From positions 101,185,578-101,249,577 of the forward strand of contig OZ018321.1 of the NCBI GenBank assembly GCA_963969495.1: DNA of 64,000 nt. The letters run 5' to 3'. Positions 21,461 through 32,065 of this stretch are shown here, in pieces. A program made the translations under genes and the position numbers. The stretch comes from Ceratothoa steindachneri. Taxonomy: Eukaryota > Arthropoda > Malacostraca > Isopoda > Cymothoidae. Each line of letters starts with the position of its first letter. Position 1 is the first letter of the stretch. Under the pieces are notes generated by a model that was not told the DNA's origin, searched no databases, and was given only the letters and a program-made list of their open reading frames with translations.

Positions 21461-24365
21461 ATGAGAGGACATTATAGTACTGAAAGTAGAATGGACTTGG
21501 CAGATAACAGAAATAGGTTCCAAGGTGATAGAGGTGAGATTATTCAGGTTGGAAGAGGTGCTTCAGGGATAAGGGGGTTAAATTGTTTCTATACAAATGC
21601 TTGTAGTCTTAGAAACAAGAAAAATGAGCTATTTAGTTATATTAGCGATGAGGATATAGATATATTATGTGTTACTGAATCATGGGTTAATGAAATAGAA
21701 TCTAGTGAGACTATAAGTGAATTTGATTTAAGAGGGTTATAATATGTACATTAGTTAAAGGACCGGTAGGATTGGTGGAGGAATAATTATCTATATAAAA
21801 AACAACATTGTTTCAAGTTTAAATACTTCAATAAAGCAGCGTGGAGTTAAGTCACTTTGAATAGATATTAAGTTCAGTAAAAAAAGAATGGTGCATTTGG
21901 GAACTTTTTACAGATCACCTGGGCAGACTGATGATCTAGATGAACTAATGATAAAGGAAATAAGTAAGGGATGTGAAACAGATGCAGTTATTATTGGGGA
22001 CTTCAACTTAAACTCTGTGGACTGGGAAAATATGATAGGTAGGGATAGAACAAGTGGCAGGTTCATAGAATGCTTTGAGGATAATTTTTTGAATCAATTT
22101 GTTAATGAGCCAACGAGGGGGGACAATATATTAGATTTAGTACTTTCTAACAGTGATCATTTAGTTCAAGGATTGACTGTTGGGGAAGCATTGGGAAATA
22201 GTGACCATCAGATAGTTCATTTTAACTTGGGAATTGAGAAGGGTAAAATAACTGAGAATGCTGAAAAAGTTCCAAATGTTCATAAGGGAGATTATGTAAA
22301 ACTTCGAAGCTTGCTAAATTTGGTAGACTGGGATGTAGAATTCAGAGGTAAAAATGCTTATGGGATGTGGGATACTTTCAAGCATATAATAAATGTAGTC
22401 CAAGAACAATGTATCCCAATTAAGACCATTAGGAAGAGAAGTAGGAAACCATTATGGTGGAATCAGGAGATAGCTAGAAAAATTTCAGAAGAGGAAAAGG
22501 GCATACAAAAAATTACAGGTAGAAAATAATATTCAAAATTTAAGTAATTATAGAATGGCTAGGAGTGAGTTAAATAAGATTATAAAAAGAACAAAAGGGT
22601 GTCAGAAAGTAAATTAGCTCAGGATAGCAACAAAGATCCTACAAAGTTCTTAAGTTACTATAAAATTAATAACAAGTCTGGCAGAGTTAAAATAGGACCT
22701 ATCAAATATGAAAGGGTTGGGAGGAAAACTGATGAGAAAATAGTTGAGGTACTAAGTGGTCATTTTGCATCAGTATTTACAAAAGAGAAACTAAATAGTT
22801 TTATGTATAGTAGTCATGGGTCAGGGAAAGAGGTGTTTACTACCATTAGTGTGGATTGGAAGACGATAAAAGGACTAATAGGTGAATTAGATGCTACCAA
22901 GGCCTCCGGCCCTGATAATATTCATTCTAAGATACTTAAAGAAGGGGTAGAAAGTATCTCAATAGCTCTGGAGAAGTTGTATACTAGGTCACTGGAATAT
23001 GGAGAAATACCTGATGATTGGATGAGAGCAAATGTAGTCCCCATTTTTAAGAAGGGTAGTAAAGAGGATTCAAATAACTTTAGACCGGTTAGCCTAACTC
23101 CTGTAGTCTGTAAAAATTCTTGAGAAAATAGTTAAAAAAGAAATTTGACAACATCTAGAGAGGGAGTGGTTAATCAGCGATGCTCAGCATGGGTTTAGAT
23201 CAGGTAGATCATGTTTGACTAATTTACTAGACTTTCTGGAATTCGTAACAAATCAAGTAGATAAGTAAGAGAATGTAGATGTAATTTACTTGGATTTTGG
23301 TAAAGCATTTGATAAGGTACCACATAGGAGACTAGTTCATAAATTAAAAATGATTGAGATATGTGGGGGTGTTTCAAATTGGATAGCTGAGTGGCTGAAA
23401 GACAGGAAGCAAAGGGTAGTGCTAAATGGTGTAAAGTCAGAGTGGAGGGATGTTATCAGTGGGGTCCCTCAGGGATCAGTTCTCGGTCCATTATTATTTG
23501 TCATCTATATAAACGATCTTGGGGAGGCAGTTAATAATAAAATGTCAATTTTTGTGGATGATACCAAATTAACAGCTGTAGTTAAAGATATTGATGATAA
23601 TTTTGAAGTGCAGGAGGATTTAAATCAATTGTTATCTTGGGCACATGAGGGGCAAATGACTTTCAACCTTGATAAGGGCAAAGTTATTAACATGGGAAAA
23701 GATAATAGAGAATTTAACTATGAAATGGAAGGGCATTGGCTGAGCTCAGTAGAGGATGAGAAAGATCTAGGAGTAGTAATAGATAAGTCATTAAGGTTTT
23801 CTAAGCAGTGTATTGAAGCAAGAAATAGGGCAAATAGAGTGCTCGGTTTCATTAAGAGAAATGTCGGTTACAAAAGTAAGAAGGTTATTCTTAAACTCTA
23901 TAACTCTTATGTTAGGCCACATCTAGAGTACTGTATACAGGCATGGTCCCCAAATTTTAGACACGATATTAACCTTCTTGAGTCAGTGCAACGGAGGGCA
24001 ACAAAGATTATTCCTTCCCTGAGGCACCTTGAATATATAGATAGACTGAGGGTATTAAATATGTTCTCGTTCGAAAGGAGGTGTGTGAGAGGGGATATGA
24101 TTGAGCTGTTTAGAATTTTTCTGGGATAGATAAATTGGATGTTAGCAAGTTTTTTGAGTTAGATGATGGAAATCGGACTAGAGGTCACCACTTGAAAATT
24201 AAAAAGCAAGGGTGTAGGTTGGATTTAAGAAAATATTTTTTCACCAATGGAGTGGTAGACCTCTGGAACAAATTGCCGCAAAGGGTAGTAGGTAGTCCAA
24301 ATTTAAATGTATTTAAGAGTAGATTGGATGAGTTTGTGGGAAGGGAAGGTTGTGATGGTTCCTAA
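21461..24365 (+). pseudogene. CR1 ORF2: endonuclease, reverse transcriptase, C-terminal domain
   Basis: The endonuclease opens with LNCFYTNACSLRNKKNEL and DIDILCVTESWVNE. After a frame break near 21740 it continues with GTFYRSPGQTDDLDEL, VIIGDFNLNSVDWEN and LGNSDHQIVHFNL. The RT runs from about 22600: NFRPVSLTPVVCK (23080), SDAQHGFRSGRS, LDFGKAFDKVPHRRLVHKL (23290), SGVPQGSVLGPLLFVIYIND, then SIFVDDTKLT near 23550. The usual FADD box is FVDD. The C-terminal part has RRCVRGDMIELFRIF and LDLRKYFFTNGVVDLWNKL. Interruptions lie near 21740, 21850, 22530, 23120, 23265 and 24128. It makes element copies by target-primed reverse transcription. This copy is dead but recently so. Confidence 0.85.
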
Positions 24366-24521
24366 GTTTTGTATATATTAATATTGTTTGTTTATATCTA
24401 TAGCTGCATGTTTTAGTTCTTGACAAGCCTTGATTGGTGATACCCTTGTTCCTGGATGAAATCCTCTTAATAAAGTTTTCTTGGGAGTTTGGGTGCCTTA
24501 AAAAAGAGGCTGTTTGACTTG

Positions 24522-24674
24522 GATGACCTATGATGGGCCCTTGTGGCTTTTGTCATCTGTTATATTATATTGTGGGGGACTTTGAATTTGTCTTCCCCTG
24601 GCGATGGTGCTTTTTGTGGGTTGGTTTTGACGGATGCGGATGACCTTTGATAGGCCCTTGTGGCTTTTGTCATC
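24522..24674 (+). repeat. Duplicated 36-bp 3' UTR block of CR1 element
   Basis: The blocks 24522-24557 and 24639-24674 differ at two positions and are 117 bases apart. Each carries GATGAC at one end and GTCATC at the other, so each can fold into a stem-loop. In the second block the stem extends to eight pairs (24637-24644 with 24669-24676). A 3' hairpin next to a microsatellite tail is a recognition signal for the RT in CR1-type elements; that role here is inferred. Confidence 0.75.
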
Positions 24675-24681
24675 CGTGAAA

Positions 24682-24705
24682 TTATGTTATGTTATGTTAT
24701 GTTAT
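24682..24705 (+). repeat. (ATGTT)n tail of CR1 element
   Basis: About four to five tandem copies of a pentamer at the 3' end of the element, the usual CR1-type terminus. Confidence 0.9.
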
Positions 24706-25394
24706 ATGCTCCAAACGTTTCCACCTGTGTAAATCTCTTTGCCTAAGGTGAGCACGCCTTCTGACTCTTTTGATAAGCAGAGAAACAGTGTTCTGGACAC
24801 GTTGTAGCCTTTTCATCGAGGATTTGCTGGCCGCTTGAAAAATCACTGCAGGGTAGATGAGCTTAGCCAGGACATACATCAGATATATTTTCCTGGTGTT
24901 GGCCGAACTAAGATCTCTAAACCTGTATAGCGTGGTGATTTCACTCCTTTCCAGGTTCCGCCTCTTCGTGTGGTGTCTAGAGTATCGATGGTTCCTGATT
25001 TTAAGGCCCATGACAGTGCTTTCGGTGGAGTAGCCGTATCTCCTCCCATCTATGATGATGGGCCATGGTAACTCGCGGCTCAGCGGCACGATCTTGAATT
25101 TGCCACTGTTGGTCCTGATCTTCCATCGTATCTCGTACTGTCTGATGTTGTTAAGTTCCGCTATTCTGCAAACCGCCTGCGCCCTTTACTTCCTCCTCGA
25201 GCATGGAACAATGTGATTGATGTCATCTGCGAATTGCAGATACATCGTGTCTTGTGCACCGGAGTTGGGAGGTCGATTGTGAAGACCAAGTAAAGCAGTG
25301 GACTCAGGCAGCTTCCCTGTGCAACGCCCGCCTTTAGTTCGAATTCAGAACCTCTATACCCATCTATCATCGGACAAGCCCTTCTGTCCATGAC
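24706..25394 (-). pseudogene. Family N related RT, C-terminal half (copy N6, left part)
   Basis: The minus strand shows, from the right, MDRRACPMIDGYRGSEFEL, AGVAQGSCLSPLLYLVF (25161-25391) and a readable MYLQFADDINHI box near 25230. After a frame change comes VMGLKIRNHRYSRHHTKRR and ANTRKIYLMYVLAKL (24697-25089). The box is FADD, unlike N3. The coding match runs right up to 25394, where an LTR begins at a TG. The upstream part of RT is therefore missing on this side. ORF1 and 5' UTR of a same-oriented N copy resume at 33756. Confidence 0.75.
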
Positions 25395-26435
25395 TGTGAA
25401 TGTATGAAACGTACAAACTCACATGCCGCCAGGCGATCGTGGGAACGAAAGAGATTTGTCGTCTGAGTTGACCTTTGTCTCCCCCCCCCCATCCCTCCTC
25501 CACATTCCCCCTGACCTAAGTCGTTAACCGCCCCCCCTCCAACAGGCGACAGGAGGTCTGACGGAAGAAGGCCTATCTCAGAGAGAAGCCTACATTCTAT
25601 TTTCCTTGATTATGATACCAAGGAGATTGTCCAGAAGGCGTCGCGATAAGCGAATTGTCGTATAGGGAATCTCTCTCTCTCGATTTCATACAGTCCCCGG
25701 TATAAATTGCAACGCCGTTTATCCCTCAGCAGAAGCGTTCCAGACCTACTCGCGTAACCCTCACGTTGAGCGAGTGTCGATGCCTTAACGTATTTAAGCC
25801 AACGCGCGCACGCTGAGTCAACCTGGTCGCTGTCTCAAAGAGTTGCTGAGGCAAATCTCGCCCAGCAGAATCTGTGGCTAGAATAATACGCTCTGTTGCT
25901 CAACGTAACTTGAGAAAGAAAAAGGAACATCCAAATAGTTATGGAAGTAACTATTTGTTAGTGTCACATCCAGTTAGGAGTGAGCTAACCGGAACTGCAG
26001 TCAGCAGCTCCGAACCCGTCGTCTTATCCCCCCTCTCCCCGAGAACTCGTGTTAACGCCACCCGAACCACCCCGTCTGGACCTGAGTAGTCGTCTCTCCA
26101 ATCCATCATAATTAATGGGAATCTGTAAACCCAATGTCCATAAATTCTTAAATTACCTATTCAATTAAGAGTGATTGATACTCCCATTGAGTCATTATAA
26201 ATCTAGGCACTTAACGTCAGTGTCATCCTCCTTTTTTTAAGGAGATTCAAGTGAGTAAGTCCCTGATATTATTACTTATAATTGCTGTCAACCCAGACTA
26301 ATCCGTGTTTAATATTTAATCCTTATTTGCCTAAATGCCCGTTTAAATATTGCTACTAATTATTATTTTGTTGTAAAGTAAAGTTCATTTTTGTACGTGT
26401 GTTTATTTGGTGGCTCCTCCTTTTTGACGTACCCT

Positions 26436-26606
26436 TGACTTTAATAGTGAAGGCGATCCTTTACTGAGAAAACAGAAATAACGCCAGGGGAAAAAAGTTT
26501 TGAATTCCTGGCTGGGACTCGAACCCATGTCTGCTGATTGCCGGTCAGATGCTTTACCACTAAGCTATTATCACCCGCAGATCCTGCAGTTGCTTTCTTT
26601 GTATGT
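26436..26606 (-). mobile_element. tRNA-derived SINE, minus-strand copy
   Basis: The minus strand reads a tRNA-like head (about 26570 to 26504) with A box (TAGCTTAGTGGTAAAGCATC) and B box (GGTTCGAGTCC). A tail containing CCTGGCGTTATTTCTG follows and ends near 26436. The sequence before the head includes a CTGCAGGATCTGCGGGTGATAAT-like stretch that recurs at 27088-27124. The head cannot form a full acceptor stem. It is a SINE, not a tRNA gene. Confidence 0.7.
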
Positions 26607-26731
26607 GACGTGGACAGTGAGCCTTTAAATTGTAAGCGGGTAAGAGCATGTGGTATACAAATTCCTTGGAAGTTCCTAGCTTAGGGAGATACTGGGTTTG
26701 ATGGGGTAACGTTTTGGGTGAAATATAGTTA

Positions 26732-26866
26732 CTGTGCCTGGTAGCTTAGTGGTAAAGCATCTGACCGGCAATCAGCAGACCCGGGTTCGAGTCCCGGCCA
26801 GGAATTCGAAACTTTTTTCCCCTGGCGTTATTTCTGTCTTCTCGGTAAAGGATCGCCTTCACTGTG
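26732..26866 (+). mobile_element. tRNA-derived SINE, plus-strand copy (tRNA-Ala-like head)
   Basis: The head at 26735-26804 folds as a near-complete cloverleaf. It has a GCCTGG/CCAGG-type acceptor, a D arm, an anticodon loop CCGGCAA giving GGC (alanine-like, but with C instead of T before the anticodon) and a perfect five-pair T arm. The following 60 bases match the tail of the minus-strand copy at 26436-26500. The two copies therefore form a long inverted repeat about 160 bases apart. Both lie inside the 5' LTR and are absent from the 3' LTR. Confidence 0.75.
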
Positions 26867-27087
26867 CCGCTCTCTGCCACCTTTAAATCTGATTCTTCTA
26901 ATGTCCCTCTCTCTTGCCTTTAAAAACCTCCGGTTTCTTTTCTCATTTGCTCATTCGCGTACACCTCTTATTTTCTTGTACTATATGTATTTATAGTCAG
27001 CTACACCAGGTTTGTGCATCTTTCTTTCTGTCTTCAAATTTTATTTGAAAGGCAGAAAATAAAAATGGCATAGCCCTGTGGTGGTTG

Positions 27088-27121
27088 TATTATCACCTGC
27101 AGATGCTGTAGCTGCTTTCTT

Positions 27122-27122
<1 letters not shown>
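27088..27122 (-). repeat. SINE head fragment
   Basis: ATTATCACCTGCAGATGCTG and the following TTTCTTTGTA block repeat the 5' flank of the minus-strand SINE at 26565-26605. It runs directly into a (TA)n tract. Confidence 0.55.
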
Positions 27123-27163
<41 letters not shown>

Positions 27164-27222
27164 CATACATACATACATACCTACATACCTACATACCTAC
27201 ATACCTATATATATATACATAT

Positions 27223-27295
<73 letters not shown>

Positions 27296-27316
27296 TATAT
27301 CTATATTTATATATAA
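27123..27316. repeat. Compound (TA)n/(CATA)n/(CTAC)n microsatellite in 5' LTR
   Basis: TA repeats with internal ACATACAT and CTACATAC variants. A pure (TA)n lies at the matching place in the 3' LTR (33575-33642), so the tract was part of the LTR before insertion and then diverged. Confidence 0.95.
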
Positions 27317-27436
27317 TGATCGTAGATTGAGTCAAGGGTCTCAATACCATCGACTTAAACAAAAGCGGTGTGTCCAGATCAAGGACTAGAATAATTATTG
27401 GACCAGACTATGAGCAATTCTACGACATTATAAAAG

Positions 27437-27450
27437 TGGTGTCAGGTGTG
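27437..27450 (+). promoter_or_regulatory. Primer binding site of gypsy copy A
   Basis: TGGTGTCAGGTGTG starts nine bases after the end of the 5' LTR. TGG complements the CCA end of a tRNA, and TGGTGTCAG is a common PBS of gypsy elements (leucine-type tRNA 3' end). The exact tRNA is inferred. Confidence 0.6.
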
Positions 27451-27741
27451 TGGTCAAATTTTTGAGAAAGCGAACACATATAGCCTAAAACCTGCCAACG
27501 TCCAAGGAAGCCTAAATAAACTAACTTAAATTTTAATAATTATAGTCTATTTCCGGTAAGGAATTCAAATAATAACCATTAATGGGCCCTTTCCAGATAG
27601 TAAAAAAAAGCTTGGAAAATCTTCATTATTTTGGGGGTTAATTATTAGATTGTATCGGTTAGGAACAATCGCAGCTTCTAATTCTCTTACCAGGTGTATA
27701 AGTTCTTTCGTGAGTCACCAGTTGCGTCAGCAAGAGCAGCA

Positions 27742-28880
27742 ATGGCTTCACAATCGTTCGAAGTTTTCGTTAAGCAAGGACAAGCTCTCGGTCTCACAGG
27801 ACAGGAACTAAAGGAATTCGTCCAAAGCGAACAGCGAGAGGAAAGAGCACGTTAAATGGAAGTAAGAAAATAAGGGTTAGAATTGGAAGAAAGAAAAAGA
27901 AAAGAAGCGTTATAATTTAAAGAAAGAGAAAGGATTCAACAACATTAACGAGAATTAAGCAGAGAATAAGTTGAAGTCAGTTCTGTTGGAACCCGTGATA
28001 ATCAACCCCAGGCCCCCGCTATAAAACTGCCCCAATATAAAGACGAAGAAGATTTGTTCTCATACTTTACACATTTTGAAAAGATCTTCGAGGTAAACGG
28101 ATGGACCCTAGAATCCGAAGAAGTCAGTAGATTACTCGCATTGCTTAGTCCGCGCTTAAGGGAAATTTTTATCTTGTTACCACATGAAGCCACAATAGAC
28201 TACAGCACCTTGAAGGCCGAATTGCTATCCGCCTTCAACTTGAACCCTCAGTTCTACCGCGCTAAGTTTAGATCGGCTAAAATCCAGTCCGGTCAAACTT
28301 ACCGACATTTTGGATATATCCTGAAGCGAAACCTCCAGTTCTGGCTAGAATCTTCCAAAGTCGAATCGGAGTATGAGGCCCCGATTGACTTTATGTTAAA
28401 AGACCAGCTATTGTCGACTCTCCCGCATGAGATATGAGCATTCGTCTAAGACCACCGAGCGTCTACCTTTCAAAAATACCTCGAGGAAGCCGATCTCCAT
28501 GCGACAAATCATCGCCTATACCCACAGGATACCCGGAAGAATCGTCCCCCGTCACCGAAGAATAAATTTAGTCAATGGAAGTACCAACAAAGGAACCCTC
28601 TCCATTGATAAGGACCACAGCCCCGTTTAGGCCAAAGAATAAGCCTTTTGTAGCCCGCAAAGACAGAAAACCCCCAGTCTTCAATACCCCCTACAATAAC
28701 CAGCACCAGAATAAGCAGGTTATATGCTACTCCTGCGGTTCCCCCGGCCATTATAAGTCCCAATGTGTACAGAATTCCGGCCTACGTCCCACCCACAGCC
28801 AGCAAGTCCACCATGTAACCGATACCTTTCCCCCGGTACAGCCAGCCGCGCTTACGTCATCCCCCTCGTCTCCATCCCCA
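27742..28880 (+). pseudogene. gag of gypsy copy A
   Basis: It starts MASQSFEVFVKQGQALGL. A charged Glu/Lys/Arg-rich coiled region with five stops (27850-27990) follows. Then comes an open capsid-like region at 28054-28437 (DLFSYFTHFEKIFEVNGW, FWLESSKVESEYEAPIDF), resembling the SCAN-like capsid seen in arthropod gypsy elements. After a frameshift, a single CCHC nucleocapsid knuckle is clear near 28725-28770 (CYSCGSPGHYKSQC). The product would package element RNA. Stops early in the frame make it dead. Confidence 0.75.
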
Positions 28881-29402
28881 CAGGAATTTCAAGGGAACTT
28901 CATGTTCAACAAGAGTTCCCCCGGAGGACTAAATTTCGAAACCGGCTCGATCAATGGCTGTAAAGTGTCCACCCTCGTCAGAGACACAGGGTGCACATGC
29001 ATTGTCGTTTCAGAAAAATTGCTCCCCCCTCTCGACCCCCAACATAAGAAGTACGCAATTGTACACGACTTTTTGGGTCGAGAAAATAGATTCCCGGTAA
29101 TCCGCTGCCATGTACAGTGTAAATATTTCACTGGTTGGGCCGACGTAGTGGCAGCCTCCATCAAACTTTGCTCGGTACTCATTGGTCAGAGCGCACTACT
29201 CTTCCCGAGTAAAGTGACTCAAGCTGTCGTCACTCGAGCGCAAGCTAGCTGTAAGGCCTCTCCTCCAACGCACCTCCTAATCCCAGAAGCCCCTTTAGAG
29301 GTTCCAACGAGTAATGTACAATTCCTCAAAGCTCAGCAGAGCTGCCCTTTACCTCAATCATTTTGGGAAAAGGCCCGAAAGAACGAAGTGGTGATCGTTT
29401 GA
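28881..29402 (+). pseudogene. Protease region of gypsy copy A
   Basis: The frame contains NGCKVSTLVRDTGCTCIVVS, with a DTG aspartic protease active site, then FLGRENRFPVIRCHVQC and YFTGWADVVAASIKL. Copy B keeps the same region at 59932-60279 with DNG in place of DTG. The frame continues from gag and stops at 29402. The downstream linker (QSFWEKARKNE) leads towards integrase. Confidence 0.75.
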
Positions 29403-29479
29403 GGGAACCATCCCATAAGGTACGTCATTAACGACTCCCTTCTGTTTCGAACCTCGCGAGATGAGTCAGACCCACCTTC

Positions 29480-30670
29480 AAGGTCCTGTGTATTCCACGC
29501 ACACATGTATACCAAATCCTGCGAGTAGCAAATGAAAGTCCCATGGCCGGAAAATTTCGGAAATAACAAGACTTCTCAGCGAGTATTTAAATACTTTTTT
29601 TGGTCCGGTGCATCCAAAGATATTGGAGAATTCTGCAAAACGTGCGATTTGTGCCAGAAAACCACTGCAAAAGGCAAATAGCCCCAGCTCCCCTGCAAAG
29701 AACCCTAGTCATTTCAGAGCCCTTCTTAAGAATTGCCATCGACCTCATCGGACCAATTCACGCCCCTTCCGCCGAAGGTTATACGCATGTACTAACATTG
29801 ATAGACTGCGCTACCCGGTTCCCAGACGCTGTCGCTCTAAAAAAGATCGATAGTATCTCTTGCTCTGAAACCCTTATTTCCATTTTTTCTAGAGTAGGAT
29901 TGCCGAAAGGAATCGTGTAAGATACAGGCCGCCAGTTTAACTCTGAGCTCATGGAACACGTGAACACCCTGCTCCAAATCAAACCTATTTTTACCACGCC
30001 CTTCCATCCGAGCGTGAACGGCATGTTCGAAAAGTCCAATGCGACCTTGAAAAGCGTCCTCAAGAAGCTTTGCATGGAACAACCCCAAGAATGGCACCGA
30101 TATTTGCCAGTTGCGTTATTCGCATGCCGCGAAATTCCCCATAGGACCATCGGATTTCCCCGTTTGAGCTCCTGTACGGAAGAAACGTGCGGGGGCCCCT
30201 CAATATTTTGAAGGAGTTATGGTCAAATTCGCGAATGTGTCCAGAATTAAGTAACACTTATTCCTTTGTCCTCAAACTAAGGGAAAGATTAAAAAGATGT
30301 TCGGACCTAGCAGTCAAAAATTCCGAAATTAATATTGAAAAGTATCGGACATACTTTGATCTAAAGGCCAAGCACAGAAAACTGAAGCCCGGAGATGAAG
30401 TTCTGCTCTTACTACCCACGGACTCCCATAAACTTCGATTACGTAATACAGACACCCGCAGGTGATAAGTTATATCACATAAACATGCTAACAAAGTATC
30501 ATAGACGGGCCTGTATAAACAATATAGTCGCCTTCGACGAAGAAAGGGTAATTGACGCCGTCCACCCCAACAACCCCTTAAATATTGTTAATTCGATTTG
30601 CGTGGAGTCAAGCGAAGATTGTCCCCTCCCCGTTCTCCCGTCCAAGCTGCCCCTTTCCCCCCTAAAAAAA
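29480..30670 (+). pseudogene. Integrase of gypsy copy A, located upstream of RT
   Basis: The zinc-binding region reads ESPMAGKF (first His region, damaged) and EFCKTCDLCQKT (CxxC) at about 29540-29660. The catalytic core follows: RIAIDLIGPIHAPS (first Asp), THVLTLIDCATRFPDAVALK, DTGRQFNSELM (second Asp, preceded by a stop) and PFHPSVNGMFEKSNATLKS (catalytic Glu) to about 30060. The C-terminal part has LKPGDEVLLLLPTDSHKL. A deletion then removes the GPY/F-type motif, and YHINMLTKYHRRA ends the domain. The RT N-terminal lead-in (EFCDVISESPG) comes about 80 codons later, so INT-before-RT is built into the polyprotein. Broken by stops. Confidence 0.85.
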
Positions 30671-30699
30671 TGACCTTTCTCCGAGTTGGATGTAAACTC

Positions 30700-32065
30700 C
30701 GACCTCAGCCCTGCCCAAAGGAACCAAATGATGGCACTTTTGGGAGAATTTTGTGACGTCATTTCCGAGTCACCAGGATGTTCGACTTAGTTCGAACATG
30801 ATATCGCCCTCTGCTCGAACCTGTGCGATGTAAGCCCTATCCCATACCAGTGCACCTAAGAGACGCTTTCAATGAGGAAGTCGACAATCTTTTGCAATTA
30901 GGGATTATTGAGCCATCTACGTCCGACTACTGTTTCCCAATAGTTATGGTCCGCAAGCCAGACCAGTCCTTTAGGATGTGCGTCGATTTTTGGAAGCTAA
31001 ATACCGTCACCGTGTTCGATGCCGAGCCTCTCCCCATAAGTGACCAAAATATACATCTCTTGGAAGGAGCCGCCTACATCACTGAGATAGACCTATGTAA
31101 GGCCTATTATCAGATCCCCCTAAAGGCATCAGCGAGGAAACTAACAGCTTTTCCTACAGACAAAGGTTTAATGGAATTCACTCGTCTTCCTTTTGGCCTA
31201 GTCACTGCCTGCAGTAGCTACAACCGCATAATTTTGCCGTGTAATAGACGGTTTAAAAAACGTTTCTTTTTATTTTGATAGCGTGTATGTGGCTACACGT
31301 TCATGGAACGACCATATCTTGTCCCTCCGCCCGATTTATAACGCTTAAAGCATCATGGCTTAACGATTAAACGCTCAGAATGCCATTTTTCTTATAAATC
31401 CATAGAATACCTTTGATTTAAAATAGGCGAAAGTCATCTGGCCATAAAGAAAGAGAAGGTAAAGGCTTTTTTAAATATACCCCTACCGCGCACCAAGAAG
31501 CAATTACGGTTTTTCCTCGGTGCCGCTTCGTACCCCAATTTGCTTCTGTAGCAGCTCCTCTAAACGATCTGCTAAAAAAGAAACTCCCAGACCCCCTCCA
31601 CTGGAACCCCGACGCCAAAGCGCACTTTGAAGAGCTCAAAGGGAAGCTAGTCTCTTAAAACTGCCGAACCCTTAAAAAAAATTTGGCATAAGGACAGATG
31701 CCTCCCAACTGGGTATTGGCTGTGTATTACTCCAATGCGACGAGGACCAAGAACCCGCTCCTATAAGCTATGCGAGTCACCGACTGACGGCTCGCGAAAG
31801 GGCATACGCTACTGTAGAAGTGGAAGCTCTAGCGACTGTTTTGGGGATAACAAAATTTAGAATGTATCTGGTAGGTCGTCCATTTCTCATAGAGACTGAT
31901 CATAGACCGTTAGCCTTCTAAAAAAATTGTAAAAAACGAAACGGCAGGCTAATGCGTTGGTCATTATTGCTAGCTGAGTACCGTTATGAAATCAGGTATC
32001 TGAAAGGGTCTGACAATGTAGTCGCAGATAGCCTTTCGAGAAACCCAATTTCAGATAGCGCTTAA
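30700..32065 (+). pseudogene. Reverse transcriptase and RNase H of gypsy copy A
   Basis: The open part at 30823-31278 gives PYPIPVHLRDAFNEEVDN, IIEPSTSDYCFPIVMVRK, FRMCVDFWKLNTVTVFD, EIDLCKAYYQIPL and RLPFGLVTACSSY, all standard gypsy RT boxes. After a frame change near 31250, the catalytic box reads FYFDSVYVATRSWNDH (31271-31318), so the second Asp of YxDD is Ser. The connection and RNase H follow: FRTDASQLGIGCVLLQ, LTARERAYATVEVEALA, FLIETDHRPLAF and NVVADSLSRNPISDS, with a stop at 32063-32065. Gypsy-type RT by every box except YxDD. Inactive. Confidence 0.85.

Larger units (their letters stand above)
20674..24705 (+). mobile_element. CR1-group non-LTR retrotransposon, nearly complete
   Basis: Plus-strand element with an esterase-type ORF1 and an EN-RT ORF2. 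Its 3' UTR holds a short stem-loop, and it ends in an (ATGTT)n pentamer tail (24682-24705). Esterase ORF1 plus a microsatellite tail without poly-A is established for CR1/L2-type elements. It is 5' truncated or begins within ORF1 at about 20674, inside N5 ORF1. The right flank is an unrelated minus-strand N copy, so no simple target duplication is visible. Few disabling changes: probably the youngest non-LTR copy here. Confidence 0.8.
25395..27427 (+). repeat. 5' LTR of gypsy copy A, enlarged by SINE insertions
   Basis: It aligns with 32357-33755 from TGTGAATGTATG to the terminal TTCTACGACA. Shared landmarks include CATGCCGCCAG, AGTGTCACATCCAGTTAGGAG-type sequence near 25965, the TTTTTGACGTACCC block at 26425 and the (TA)n tract near the end. 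Two SINE pieces in opposite orientation and extra sequence (about 26436-27122) make it longer than the 3' LTR, while part of the 3' LTR sequence is missing here. The two LTRs differ visibly at many positions, so the insertion is old. Confidence 0.8.

Noticed and set aside
26735..26804. Functional tRNA-Ala gene
   Set aside because: The acceptor stem has a mismatch, the base before the anticodon is C instead of T, and the sequence continues into a tail shared with a second copy. It is a SINE head.
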